Part shown: in pieces, positions 8,409 through 17,028 of the stretch | Layout of the letters: every line of letters starts with the position of its first letter | Numbering within the stretch: position 1 is the stretch's first letter | Program-made: the position numbers and the translations under genes | Assembly: GCA_964423865.1 (NCBI GenBank) | Contig: CAYRGN010000010.1 | Span: 1-64,000, forward strand | DNA length: 64,000 bases | Source: Leadbetterella sp964423865 | GTDB taxonomy: Bacteria; Bacteroidota; Bacteroidia; Cytophagales; Spirosomataceae | Reading direction: 5' to 3' | Notes under the pieces: generated by a model | Told to the model about the DNA's origin: nothing | The model's database searches: none | What the model saw: the letters and a program-made list of their open reading frames with translations, nothing else

Positions 8409-9116
8409 ATGATCGGATTACTTATTATTGGTGTTGTTTTTATGCTGATTGGTTCGGTGGTTTCCCGCCGCCTGAAAAGTAAGTTTGCCCAGTATTCTCA
8501 GGTTGGGCTTTCTAACGGGCTTAGTGGTGAACAGATTGCCAGGAAAATGCTGGACGATAACGGCATATATGATGTACAGATCACGCAGGTAGACGGTCAG
8601 CTGACCGACCACTACAATCCGCTGAATAAGACAGTAAACCTGAGTGCGGATGTGTATCACGGCAGAAGCGCGGCTTCGGCGGCTGTAGCGGCCCACGAGG
8701 TAGGTCATGCGGTTCAGCATGCCACGGCGTATGCCGCATTGCGTATGCGGTCTGCCATGGTACCCGCCGTAAATATTGCTTCCCGGGTGATGGGAATGGC
8801 GAACATGTTCCTGATGTTCGGTGGTATCGCCATGATGTCCCAGAATAACCCTTTAGGAAATACCCTGTTGATTATTCTCATTGCGGCTAACCTGGCCCTG
8901 GCTCTGTTCGCTCTGATCACTCTGCCGGTAGAATTTGACGCCAGCAAGCGTGCCCTGGTTTGGATGGAGAACCGGAATGTAGTCAACCAAAGTGAGCATG
9001 CCATGGCCAAAGACGCCCTCAAATGGGCCGCCATGACGTATGTGGTAGGCGCCGCCGCTGCGCTGGCTAACCTGCTTTATTTTGTAATGATCTTCCTCGG
9101 ACGCAGAGACGATTAA
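8409..9116 (+). CDS. Zinc metallopeptidase, YugP family membrane protein
   Basis: The 235-residue protein begins with a membrane segment, then has a cytoplasmic or extracytoplasmic domain with the zinc site HEVGHAVQHA (His96, Glu97, His100), followed by three further hydrophobic segments in the C-terminal half. Length and order match the putative neutral zinc metallopeptidase family typified by Bacillus YugP. The natural substrate is unknown in the family. The start is supported by a promoter 35 bp upstream. The gene is monocistronic: a hairpin follows and the next gene is on the other strand. Confidence 0.88.
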   Translation: MIGLLIIGVVFMLIGSVVSRRLKSKFAQYSQVGLSNGLSGEQIARKMLDDNGIYDVQITQVDGQLTDHYNPLNKTVNLSADVYHGRSAASAAVAAHEVGHAVQHATAYAALRMRSAMVPAVNIASRVMGMANMFLMFGGIAMMSQNNPLGNTLLIILIAANLALALFALITLPVEFDASKRALVWMENRNVVNQSEHAMAKDALKWAAMTYVVGAAAALANLLYFVMIFLGRRDD

Positions 9117-9120
9117 TTCA

Positions 9121-9163
9121 GGGGGGGGGCTCGGCAGAGTCCTTTTTCAAAGAGACTCTGCCG
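9121..9163. terminator. G-run and hairpin between convergent genes
   Basis: Nine G residues (9121-9129) precede a perfect 10-bp stem, CGGCAGAGTC (9132-9141) paired with GACTCTGCCG (9154-9163), with a 12-nt loop. It lies between the ends of two convergent genes and probably acts as a terminator in both directions, although U-tracts are weak. The same GCAGAGT/ACTCTGC stem core recurs downstream of the YeiH-type exporter. Confidence 0.6.
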
Positions 9164-9701
9164 GGACGGCTACTTTTCCCGATACAAAACTGGAATCCGG
9201 TCGAAACCACAAGAGTTTTTGGATAGACCGGATTTCGTATTCTACCAGGTTTCCGCCGGATGTACTTAGAAACACCTCCGAACCCGTAGAAAAGAAATGG
9301 TTACCGGATTGACGGATACAGTGCAGCGTAAGCGGCAAACGAAGAGAATCAAATACCACAGTCAACTCTTTAATGGGGAGATCCTCCCCCGGCTTCAGGC
9401 GGTATACGGTCTGGTTAATGTCAGATACCGAATCGTAACTGCTGACAAAAGAACTTTTGTTCAGATCAGCGTCCAGGAAAAGTTTCAGCTCCTTTTCCCA
9501 GTCTATTTCTTCTACCCGCTTGTTTTTCGTTTTGTGGTCATAGGTCCATGTTTTGTCTACTTCCGGGCGTGTCTTTTCCAGTTGGGAAACCAGGTGTTCT
9601 ACCCAGGTTTTGGCATCAAAATAGGTAATGACGCGGTCAGAGGAGCGGGATGGCCCGCAAGCGGAAAAGAGGAACGTTATCAGGAAGAGGCGTAGTTTCA
9701 T
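9147..9701 (-). CDS. Putative lipoprotein of unknown function
   Basis: The 184-residue protein begins MKLRLFLITFLFSACGPSRS, a short lipoprotein signal with lipobox FSAC; the mature protein would start at Cys15. After a charged region the C-terminal half is rich in beta-strand-like alternation (LPIKELTVVFDSLRLPLTLHC). I do not recognise the family. Its C-terminal codons run through part of the hairpin at 9154-9163. A -7-like box TACCTTTG on the minus strand (9765-9758) sits upstream. Confidence 0.75.
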   Translation of the reverse strand: MKLRLFLITFLFSACGPSRSSDRVITYFDAKTWVEHLVSQLEKTRPEVDKTWTYDHKTKNKRVEEIDWEKELKLFLDADLNKSSFVSSYDSVSDINQTVYRLKPGEDLPIKELTVVFDSLRLPLTLHCIRQSGNHFFSTGSEVFLSTSGGNLVEYEIRSIQKLLWFRPDSSFVSGKVAVPAESL

Positions 9702-9990
9702 TATTTAAAATATTAGTTCTGAGTTTGGGATGGTATTGGCACGGTTACTTACCGCTACAAAGGTAATCCGGAATTCGGGTTGAAAGATATCCGGGCAAAA
9801 AAATGAGGAGTACAGCAGCACTCCTCCTTTCACATCTTTTTGAAACAAATAACCTGAATCAGGATACCCGTTCCTACATAATCATTAAACCGGTGTAAAT
9901 ATACGAAGAAATTATAGGAAAAAGTAAAGTTTCTAAGGATATAAATTTCATTCTATGTAATATTGGGTAGAAAATGACCTGAACCATAAA
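9702..9990. other. Divergent intergenic region with a stray hairpin
   Basis: This spacer separates the lipoprotein (-) from the YeiH-type gene (+). It contains the minus-strand TACCTTTG box at 9758-9765, a hairpin GAGGAGT/ACTCCTC (9805-9811 with 9820-9826, 8-nt loop) preceded by an A-run, and a short palindrome CCTGAATCAGG at 9853-9863. No ORF is credible here. Confidence 0.55.
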
Positions 9991-11235
9991 ATGCAAGAAA
10001 AGAAGATTAATATTTCGGAAGACTGGGTGGTAGTGATCACCGGTTTCTTAGTAATAGGCGTAGTACTCGCCGGGTTTAGTTTTGATAGCCCCTCGTTTAA
10101 ATGGAATACCGTTTCCGATATCACAGGGAAGATCCTTGGCGCGGAGAATATGGTCAGAACGCTGGTGCAGTTAGGGCTGGTAGGCGCCGCAGCCACCTTA
10201 GCCGCCTGGCTGACGGGTAAGAATCCTGCCCGCTTCCTGGCGGGTTTTGTGCTGCTTTTTGTACTTTCGGTGGTGGCACAGATCCTGGCCGGAAACAAGG
10301 TAGTACAGGAGTATAACCTGGAAACTGTTATTTTCGGTCTGGCCATCGGGTTATTTATTAATAACGTATTGGGCGTTCCGGAATGGTTGAAGGAGAGCCT
10401 TCAAAGCGAGTTGTTTGTGAAAATCGGCCTGGTGATGCTGGGTACTTCCATTATCTTTTCAGAAATTCTCCGGGCGGGAATGCTGGGCCTGGTGCAGGCC
10501 ACGGTGGTGGTGCTATCGGTGTGGTATTTTGCCTTTTGGCTATGTAAGCGCACCGGTGTCGACAAGGAAATGTCACTGATGATCAGCAGCGCGGTTTCCA
10601 TTTGCGGGGTCTCCGCCGCCATCGCCACTTCCGGCGCCATCAAAGGCGACTCCAAAAAGCTCTCCTACGTGATCTCCATGGTATTGATTACCGCCGTACC
10701 CATGATGATCTTTATGCCGTATATGGCCCAGTGGATGGGACTCTCCCAGGCCGTGACCGGCGCCTGGATCGGAGGCAGCATCGATACCACCGGCGCGGTG
10801 GTGGCATCAGGCTCACTCGTCGGTGATGAAGCCCTGGAAATCAGTACCATCATTAAGTTTTCCCAGAATGTAATGCTCGGACTGGCCGCTTTCGCCATCA
10901 GCATTTACTGGTCGGTGAACCAGGCCCAGCAAACGGCCGAAAAACCTACGTTGAAGCTAATCTGGGAACGCTTTCCCAAGTTTGTGATTGGTTTTGTAGC
11001 CGCCTCACTTCTGTTTTCTTTTGTGCTTTCCACAGAAAAGGTAGGAGAGGTAAAATCGGTAATCAAAAGCATACAGGGCGTGTGGTTTGCCCTGGCTTTT
11101 GTAAGTATAGGTCTGGAAACCAACTTTAAGGAACTGTTTGTTCACTCCAACAAAAAACCGCTTTTCGTATTTCTGGGCGCACAGACCTTCAATATTGTGA
11201 TTACCCTGATTATGGCCTTGTTGCTGTTCAGGTAA
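9991..11235 (+). CDS. YeiH/UPF0324 family putative sulfate exporter
   Basis: The 414-residue integral membrane protein has about ten or eleven hydrophobic segments. The blocks VAPM-like AAIATSGAIKGDSKKLSY, SICGVSAA and SIDTTGAVVASG are typical of the UPF0324 (YeiH) family, annotated as putative sulfate exporters. Direct transport evidence is thin for the family, so the substrate is uncertain. Length fits the larger Bacteroidota members, which carry an extra N-terminal pair of membrane segments. The gene ends in a tandemly duplicated hairpin unit. Confidence 0.88.
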   Translation: MQEKKINISEDWVVVITGFLVIGVVLAGFSFDSPSFKWNTVSDITGKILGAENMVRTLVQLGLVGAAATLAAWLTGKNPARFLAGFVLLFVLSVVAQILAGNKVVQEYNLETVIFGLAIGLFINNVLGVPEWLKESLQSELFVKIGLVMLGTSIIFSEILRAGMLGLVQATVVVLSVWYFAFWLCKRTGVDKEMSLMISSAVSICGVSAAIATSGAIKGDSKKLSYVISMVLITAVPMMIFMPYMAQWMGLSQAVTGAWIGGSIDTTGAVVASGSLVGDEALEISTIIKFSQNVMLGLAAFAISIYWSVNQAQQTAEKPTLKLIWERFPKFVIGFVAASLLFSFVLSTEKVGEVKSVIKSIQGVWFALAFVSIGLETNFKELFVHSNKKPLFVFLGAQTFNIVITLIMALLLFR

Positions 11236-11238
11236 AAC

Positions 11239-11334
11239 CCAGTCCAGGCAGAGTTTCCATTTATGGGACTCTGCTTAACCCGTTTTCCAGTCCAGTCAGA
11301 GTCTCCATTTGTGGGACTCTGCTTAACCCGTTTT
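11239..11334. repeat. Tandem duplication of a 48-bp hairpin unit
   Basis: Two adjacent 48-bp copies (11239-11286 and 11287-11334) each begin CCAGTCCAG and end ACCCGTTTT. Each contains a stem GCAGAGT or TCAGAGTC facing GGACTCTGC around a CCATTT loop. They follow the YeiH-type gene and precede the end of a convergent gene, so they look like a duplicated transcription terminator. Differences between copies are few. Confidence 0.85.
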
Positions 11335-11356
11335 CAAAAACACTCCTGCGAATCGC

Positions 11357-12763
11357 TCAATTCCCCACCTTCAATTCGTACACGTTTTTTCCTACCTTTT
11401 TGTATTTCCCTGCCAATGCCGGGATATGCGCGAAGACGGCGGGCATGACTTCCTGGTCGTCAATGATCACATCCGGCATGTCTTTGGTGAAATTGTTGTA
11501 AATGTTGGAGATACTGAGGAAGTTTCCGGGGGTTTCAAAATCGTGTCGGGCCAGATTCCAGCTGAGGTAGCCGGTCGCCATTTCGTTAGACTGGTACGCA
11601 TCGATATTTCTTCCCGTAATAAAAATTCGTTTTCCGGTATAAGACATGTCAGGCGCCTGTACACGATAGTCGGCCAGCAGATGGGTGGAAACACCGAAAA
11701 TTTGTTTCGCTCCGAGGTAAGAAATAAAGATAACAAGACCAAAGAACGTGAGGAAGATCATTTCGGGTACAAACAATTTTTTGGCATGCACGAAAAACCC
11801 GGAACAGTAGAAAGCCAGGGGGATCAGGAAGTATACCAGGTTAGACGGCAGGTATTTCCCTGAAATAAGAAAGGCAATCAGCGCGAAGATACCCAGGATC
11901 AGCAATGCCTGGTGGGAACGGTTCTGGAAACTGTGGTACCGCTGCCCGCGTAATACCCGGGCCACCCCCAGGAGGGAGAGGAGCACCGGCAAGGTGTACA
12001 CAATAAGAATGTCGCGGATATTCAGAAGGGTCAGTTTGACAAAATTATTGAGGTTAAAGAGCCAGATACCGGTAAAATCGGCGCCGTTATCGTTAAGGTA
12101 GAAGAAAATATACATAAAAAACAGGGGCAGAATAAAGGCCAGGAACACCATAAATGCCTGGCGGATATTGATGCCCGTGTACAAAAACAGGGTGAGAATA
12201 GCCCAGAAAATGAAAACAAAAGAGGGGTGATGAAAGAGGGTGGCCAGTCCGAGGAACAAACCGGTTTCAAAGACATCGTCGCCCACGCCGTCGCGTTTCT
12301 CAACCTGGCTCAGTACCGCATTGACCCCCATCAGCACGAAAGTGTTGGCCAGTAGGGCGGGGGAAAGTTTCATAAGGTCGAAGGAAATGCTCATGAGTAC
12401 CACATAAATCAATGCCCCTATGTAATTTCGCTCATTTAACAGGTTGCGTTTGCTGATCATGAAATTAAACAGGAGGGCCTGCACATACACTACAGCAGCC
12501 GCTATAAGTTCATACGTTAGCTGGTTTCGCCCGAGAGTGGCGTCAATCAGCTGGTAAAAATAGGAGGATAGGGGGGCAACCTGTGTCAATACCTCGTTAT
12601 ACAAAGCAAGTCCTTCATTGAGTTTTCGCCCGATCAGGATCCACTCCAGCTCATTCGACAAGAGAGGGAGGTCTGGTGTGAAAAAAAGCACCCGGATCGC
12701 CACAATGATTACCAGAATGGACAGGATCTGGAAAATGGAATAAATTCGGAAGAATGTTAACAA
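11357..12763 (-). CDS. Polytopic membrane protein, possibly DUF6427 type
   Basis: This 468-residue protein has roughly ten hydrophobic segments spread from residue 5 to about 350 and a C-terminal soluble domain of about 110 residues (from LLADYRVQAPDM onward). The plan resembles GT-C glycosyltransferase-like proteins and the Bacteroidota DUF6427 family, but I see no DxD-type catalytic motif I would rely on. It is convergent with the YeiH-type gene and divergent from rbfA. Function is unknown; a role in the cell envelope is only a guess from topology. Confidence 0.7.
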   Translation of the reverse strand: MLTFFRIYSIFQILSILVIIVAIRVLFFTPDLPLLSNELEWILIGRKLNEGLALYNEVLTQVAPLSSYFYQLIDATLGRNQLTYELIAAAVVYVQALLFNFMISKRNLLNERNYIGALIYVVLMSISFDLMKLSPALLANTFVLMGVNAVLSQVEKRDGVGDDVFETGLFLGLATLFHHPSFVFIFWAILTLFLYTGINIRQAFMVFLAFILPLFFMYIFFYLNDNGADFTGIWLFNLNNFVKLTLLNIRDILIVYTLPVLLSLLGVARVLRGQRYHSFQNRSHQALLILGIFALIAFLISGKYLPSNLVYFLIPLAFYCSGFFVHAKKLFVPEMIFLTFFGLVIFISYLGAKQIFGVSTHLLADYRVQAPDMSYTGKRIFITGRNIDAYQSNEMATGYLSWNLARHDFETPGNFLSISNIYNNFTKDMPDVIIDDQEVMPAVFAHIPALAGKYKKVGKNVYELKVGN

Positions 12764-12921
12764 GGGATGTTCGTTATTTTTTATGCAAAAATATGTTTCC
12801 TTTCATGCTTATACCAAAAAATAGCCGGATATTTGTAAATTAAAGCATAAGATCGCCAGGTTCTGATTTAATCTATTGAGGATCAGTTGGCAGGGGCGAG
12901 AAATGAATTGCATAAGCATAA

Positions 12922-13299
12922 ATGACTATGGAGAGTAAGCGGCAAAGACAGGTGGGGCGGTTAATCCAGAAAGATCTGGGTGATATATTCCAGAGAGAAT
13001 TCAGAAGTGTGTTTGCCGGAAATTTCGTCACCATTACCGATGTGAAAGTGTCTCCCGATCTCAGCGTGGCCAAAGTATACCTGAGTTTCCTGAAAACCCA
13101 CAACCGGGAGGCTATCCTGGATGAAATAAGGGAAAACACCAAAAAAATCAGGGGCCTGTTCGGAAGTATGGCCGGCAAACAATTACGGATTATCCCCAAC
13201 TTTAGTTTTTTTGTGGACGATACTGCGGAATACGCCCAGAAAATTGAAGAACTCTTTGCCGGTATCCATATTCCCCCGGCCGAGGAAGAAGATCAATGA
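12922..13299 (+). CDS. rbfA: Ribosome-binding factor A
   Basis: RbfA binds the 30S subunit and helps mature the 5' end of 16S rRNA. The 125-residue protein has the usual start (RQRQVGRLIQKDLGDIFQRE), the KH-like core with ITDVKVSPDLSVAKVYLSF, and the C-terminal helix with IPNFSFFVDDTAEYAQKIEEL. In this phylum rbfA commonly precedes a LolC/E-type permease gene, and the same is seen here with an ATGA overlap at 13296-13299. Start chosen at ATG 12922, giving a normal family length. Confidence 0.95.
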   Translation: MTMESKRQRQVGRLIQKDLGDIFQREFRSVFAGNFVTITDVKVSPDLSVAKVYLSFLKTHNREAILDEIRENTKKIRGLFGSMAGKQLRIIPNFSFFVDDTAEYAQKIEELFAGIHIPPAEEEDQ

Positions 13300-14525
13300 A
13301 TCTGTCCTTTTTCATAGCGCGGAAATATTTTTTCTCAAAGAAAAAGCGAAGTTTTATAAATTTCATTTCCTTCATTTCCATGTTGGGTGTGGGCATAGGC
13401 CTCTCCGCTCTCATTATTATTCTTTCGGTATTTAACGGTTTGGAAGACCTGAACCGGCAAATCTTCAAATCGTTTGACCCGGATCTGAAAATTACCGCGG
13501 TTTCGGCCAAGAGTTTTGAGCCCGGCGCCGAACTACTGAGCGCCATTGGAGCCACGGAAGGGGTAGACTTTTTTACGCAGGTGTACCAGGACAAGGCGCT
13601 TGCGCGTAACGAAAACGCCCAGGCCATTGTGGACGTGAAAGGGGTAGACAGTACGTTTGCCCGCAACGCGGAATTCAGGAAATCACTGGCGGGTGGAGAA
13701 ATGAGCGTGTACGTGGGCGACCGGCCCGCCGCGTTTATCGGCGCTGCCGTGTACAACAGCCTGCAACTAACCGTAAACGATTTTTTCCGGCCGCTCGAAA
13801 TTCTGTATCCCCGCAACCAGAAGCTGAACGTGCTGGATCCTGAAGACAATATTAACCGAATCGGCCTGGAGATCGCGGGTGTTTTTATCCTGGAGCAACA
13901 TTATGATAATTTTGTCTACCTTCCCTTAGAAGTAATGGAAGAACTGAATGATTATCCCGGGCGGCGGACCGCCCTTGAAATTACCCTTCGCCCGGGTGTG
14001 AATACCCGGAAAGTCAGGGCTTCCATTGAAAAGTTACTGCCGGAAAACCTGGTGATCCGCGACAGGGATGAACAGAATGCTTCTTTACTGAAAGCCATCC
14101 GGATTGAGAAACTTTTTATCTTTATCGGTTTGTTTTTTGTGGTAGGAATTGCCGCCTTTAATATTTTTTACGCCCTGAGTATGCTGGTGCTGGATAAAAA
14201 AGACGATATCGCCACGCTGTCGGCTATGGGAGCCGGCCACACCCTGGTCCGTAAGATTTTCTTTACCGAAGGACTGATTATTTCCGGGGTGGGGATTGTG
14301 TTCGGGCTGGCGCTGGGCCTTGGCGTTTGCACACTTCAAATGCGTTATGGCCTGGTAGGGCTGGGCATGGACCACGCCATTACCACGGCCTATCCGGTTC
14401 GGGTAATGAGCAGCGACGTGGCGCTATCGGTACTGGGAATCCTGGTGATTACCCTCCTGGCTTCGTTTATCCCCGCTACCAAAGCCGCGAATTTTATGTT
14501 AAACAGGGCAGCTCACAGCTCATAG
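13296..14525 (+). CDS. LolC/LolE-type ABC transporter permease (MacB/FtsX fold)
   Basis: The 409-residue protein has an N-terminal cytoplasmic and membrane segment (IARKYFFSKKKRSFINFIS, then a hydrophobic helix), a large periplasmic domain of about 200 residues, and three C-terminal membrane segments. This is the topology of LolC/LolE lipoprotein-releasing permeases. The partner ATPase LolD is not in the window. Translation is coupled to rbfA. The last residues (AAHSS) are encoded by the start of a heptamer array, so the C terminus may have been altered by repeat growth. Confidence 0.88.
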   Translation: MNLSFFIARKYFFSKKKRSFINFISFISMLGVGIGLSALIIILSVFNGLEDLNRQIFKSFDPDLKITAVSAKSFEPGAELLSAIGATEGVDFFTQVYQDKALARNENAQAIVDVKGVDSTFARNAEFRKSLAGGEMSVYVGDRPAAFIGAAVYNSLQLTVNDFFRPLEILYPRNQKLNVLDPEDNINRIGLEIAGVFILEQHYDNFVYLPLEVMEELNDYPGRRTALEITLRPGVNTRKVRASIEKLLPENLVIRDRDEQNASLLKAIRIEKLFIFIGLFFVVGIAAFNIFYALSMLVLDKKDDIATLSAMGAGHTLVRKIFFTEGLIISGVGIVFGLALGLGVCTLQMRYGLVGLGMDHAITTAYPVRVMSSDVALSVLGILVITLLASFIPATKAANFMLNRAAHSS

Positions 14526-14566
14526 CTCACAGCTCATAGCTCAAAGCTCAAAGCTCACAGCTCAAA
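14511..14566. repeat. Heptamer array between the permease and M1 peptidase genes
   Basis: Eight units of the form GCTCACA/GCTCATA/GCTCAAA repeat with period 7. The array starts inside the last codons of the permease gene (stop at 14523-14525) and ends about 12 bases before the ATG at 14578. Confidence 0.9.
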
Positions 14567-14577
14567 TAAAGAAAAAA

Positions 14578-17028
14578 ATGAAGAAACTGTTTTTTTTGCT
14601 ACTGATCTGCTCCACTGCCGGTGCCCAGGTGCGGTCTTCGGAAGAGTTGAAATTTGACCTGCTCCACACCGAATTGCATGTGAAGCCGCAGTGGGCCGCC
14701 CAAACCCTGGAGGGAAGGGCGGTGCTGACGCTTAAACCTTATTTTTACCCCCAGTCGATCCTGGTGCTGAACGCGCGGGAAATGGAGGTGTCTTATGTGA
14801 AGACGGGTACGAATACTCTGAAATTTACGAACGACGGCCGTTACCTGTCGGTGCAGCTGGACCGGCAGTATACCGCAGAAGATACCTTATGCATAGAAAT
14901 TGCCTACCTGGCCCAACCGGAGAAAATAAAGGAAGAGGCCGGAGAGGAGAACAAGAGTGAAAAGGGATTGTATTTTATCAATGCCGCCGGAACGGTCAAA
15001 GGATTGCCCACCCAGTTCTGGACCCAGGGCGAAACCCAGAGCAACAGCGCGTGGTTTCCGACCCTCGATTCCCCCAACCAGAACCACACCCAGGATATTC
15101 ATATCACCCTGGAGAAGAAATATACTACCTTGTCTAACGGGCTGCTGGTGGGTACTACCGACCTGGGCAACGGCCTGAAAACCGACCACTGGTCGCAATC
15201 ACTACCGCACGGGGTGTACCTGACCATGATAGCAGGCGGCGACTTTGTGAAGGTGACCGACCCCGGCTTTACGCGGTTTGAAGTGAGCTATTTCATGGAG
15301 CCGGAATACGCCCCTTTCGCGTCAGGTATCTTCGGGCGTACGCCCGAAATGATCCGGTATTTTGAAGACCGGCTGGGTGTGCCTTTCCCCTGGCAGAAAT
15401 ATGCCCAGGTTCCCATCCGGAAGTTTATTTCCGGCGCCATGGAGAATACCACGGCTACCACCCATGCCCGCTCGGTACTGAAGAACGACCACCAGCTGGT
15501 AGACGGGCACGATGACGCCGTGATTGCCCATGAATTGTTCCATCACTGGTTCGGAAACTACGTGACCTGCGAGTCGTGGGCCCAGTTGCCCCTGAACGAA
15601 GCTTTCGCGAACTATTCCGAATTTCTCTGGGCTACCCACCGGTACGGAAAAGAGGAAGGTGATTTTACCTACCTGGACGACCTCCTGAGTTACCTGGGAG
15701 AGGCGGAGGAAAAACAGGTGCCGCTGATCCGGTTCAATTATCACAACAGCGAGGAAATGTTTGACGCGCATTCTTACCAGAAAGGGGGGCGCGTGTTGCA
15801 TACCCTGAGGTTGGAGGTAGGCGATAAGGCCTTTTTTACCGCGCTAAACCGGTATCTGACCCTGCATGCCCACCAGACTGCGGAGGTGGAAGATCTGAGG
15901 ATGGCGTTTGAAAAGGTCACCGGCCGCGACCTGAAATGGTTTTTTGATCAATGGTTCAAAGGCGCCGGCCACCCGGTGGTGGAACTCCGGGGGGAAGCGA
16001 CCGGGAATGTGCTGGAACTTACTGCTGCACAGGCCACAGATTCTCTGGGAAACGGGGTGTTCCGGATCGGCTTGCCCCTCAGAGTGATCAGCAGCGCAGG
16101 ACAAAAAGATACGGTGCTGACGCTGACACAGGCCTCAGAAATCTTCCGGATTCCTTTTGAGGGAGATTTGACGAATTATATACCGAACGCAGACGGGTAT
16201 TTTCTGGGAGTGGTACACGATGACCGGACCGTAGACGAATTGATTCACCAGTACGGGGCGTCGCCGGAAGTCTATGCCCGCCTGACCGCTTTGGGCCTGG
16301 CCCTGTCTATGGGTGGAGAAGAACCTTTGGAAGATAAAAAGATACGGGAACTGCTGATAGAAGCGCTGGACGATCCGTTCTGGCGTGTACGCCAACTGGC
16401 TGTACAACGTTTTAATGATTATGACGGAGAAGATTTTTTGAGGATTGAGAAGGTGCTGGAGAAAAGCATTGCGGAGGATCCGTCTTCCAACGTGAGGGCC
16501 GAAGCCCTGTTGTCGGTAAGAAACTTTCAGAACCCCGCTCACCTGGAGCTGGCCAGAAAGGCCATGAGGGATACATCCTACTCGGTAAGGGCGGCGGCCC
16601 TGGAGATCCTGCTGGCCCAGGAGGTGCCGGAGAGCGACAGCCTGGTGGCGGTGTACGAGCATGTGAACGACGGTCCGCTTTTCGGTGTAATTGCGAATTA
16701 TTTTGTAACGACAGACCGCACCGACAAAACCGATTGGATGCTGGAACGGATGCAGGCGATGGAGGGAATGGATCTTTACCAGTATATGGGACTGCTGGCT
16801 TCTTACCTGGTGATTAGCGAGGAGGGTACGCTTGAGCGGGCTTTGCCTTTTATACGGGATATCGCCATGCACGAGTCTGCCTGGTATGCCCGCATGAGTG
16901 CCGTACGGGCACTCTACACGGTAAAAGACTTATCAGAAGAGGCTGCAAAGGCTTTTAACGATGCCATCGCCGCGGAAAAAGACGAAAGGTTAATCAATTA
17001 TTACAAGCAGATGAATGGGGAGGGATAA
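14578..17028 (+). CDS. M1 family aminopeptidase with C-terminal HEAT-like repeats
   Basis: The 816-residue secreted or periplasmic zinc aminopeptidase starts with a signal peptide (FFLLLICSTAGAQ). It has the substrate-binding GAMEN motif (286-290) and the zinc site His318-Glu-Leu-Phe-His322 with the third ligand Glu341 in LNEAFANY, exactly 18 residues after the HExxH. The C-terminal third (about 590-800) shows helical repeats resembling HEAT repeats (VRAEALLSVRNF, VRAAALEILL). It removes N-terminal residues from peptides, presumably for nutrition. A radical SAM gene overlaps its 3' end by 14 bp. Confidence 0.95.
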   Translation: MKKLFFLLLICSTAGAQVRSSEELKFDLLHTELHVKPQWAAQTLEGRAVLTLKPYFYPQSILVLNAREMEVSYVKTGTNTLKFTNDGRYLSVQLDRQYTAEDTLCIEIAYLAQPEKIKEEAGEENKSEKGLYFINAAGTVKGLPTQFWTQGETQSNSAWFPTLDSPNQNHTQDIHITLEKKYTTLSNGLLVGTTDLGNGLKTDHWSQSLPHGVYLTMIAGGDFVKVTDPGFTRFEVSYFMEPEYAPFASGIFGRTPEMIRYFEDRLGVPFPWQKYAQVPIRKFISGAMENTTATTHARSVLKNDHQLVDGHDDAVIAHELFHHWFGNYVTCESWAQLPLNEAFANYSEFLWATHRYGKEEGDFTYLDDLLSYLGEAEEKQVPLIRFNYHNSEEMFDAHSYQKGGRVLHTLRLEVGDKAFFTALNRYLTLHAHQTAEVEDLRMAFEKVTGRDLKWFFDQWFKGAGHPVVELRGEATGNVLELTAAQATDSLGNGVFRIGLPLRVISSAGQKDTVLTLTQASEIFRIPFEGDLTNYIPNADGYFLGVVHDDRTVDELIHQYGASPEVYARLTALGLALSMGGEEPLEDKKIRELLIEALDDPFWRVRQLAVQRFNDYDGEDFLRIEKVLEKSIAEDPSSNVRAEALLSVRNFQNPAHLELARKAMRDTSYSVRAAALEILLAQEVPESDSLVAVYEHVNDGPLFGVIANYFVTTDRTDKTDWMLERMQAMEGMDLYQYMGLLASYLVISEEGTLERALPFIRDIAMHESAWYARMSAVRALYTVKDLSEEAAKAFNDAIAAEKDERLINYYKQMNGEG

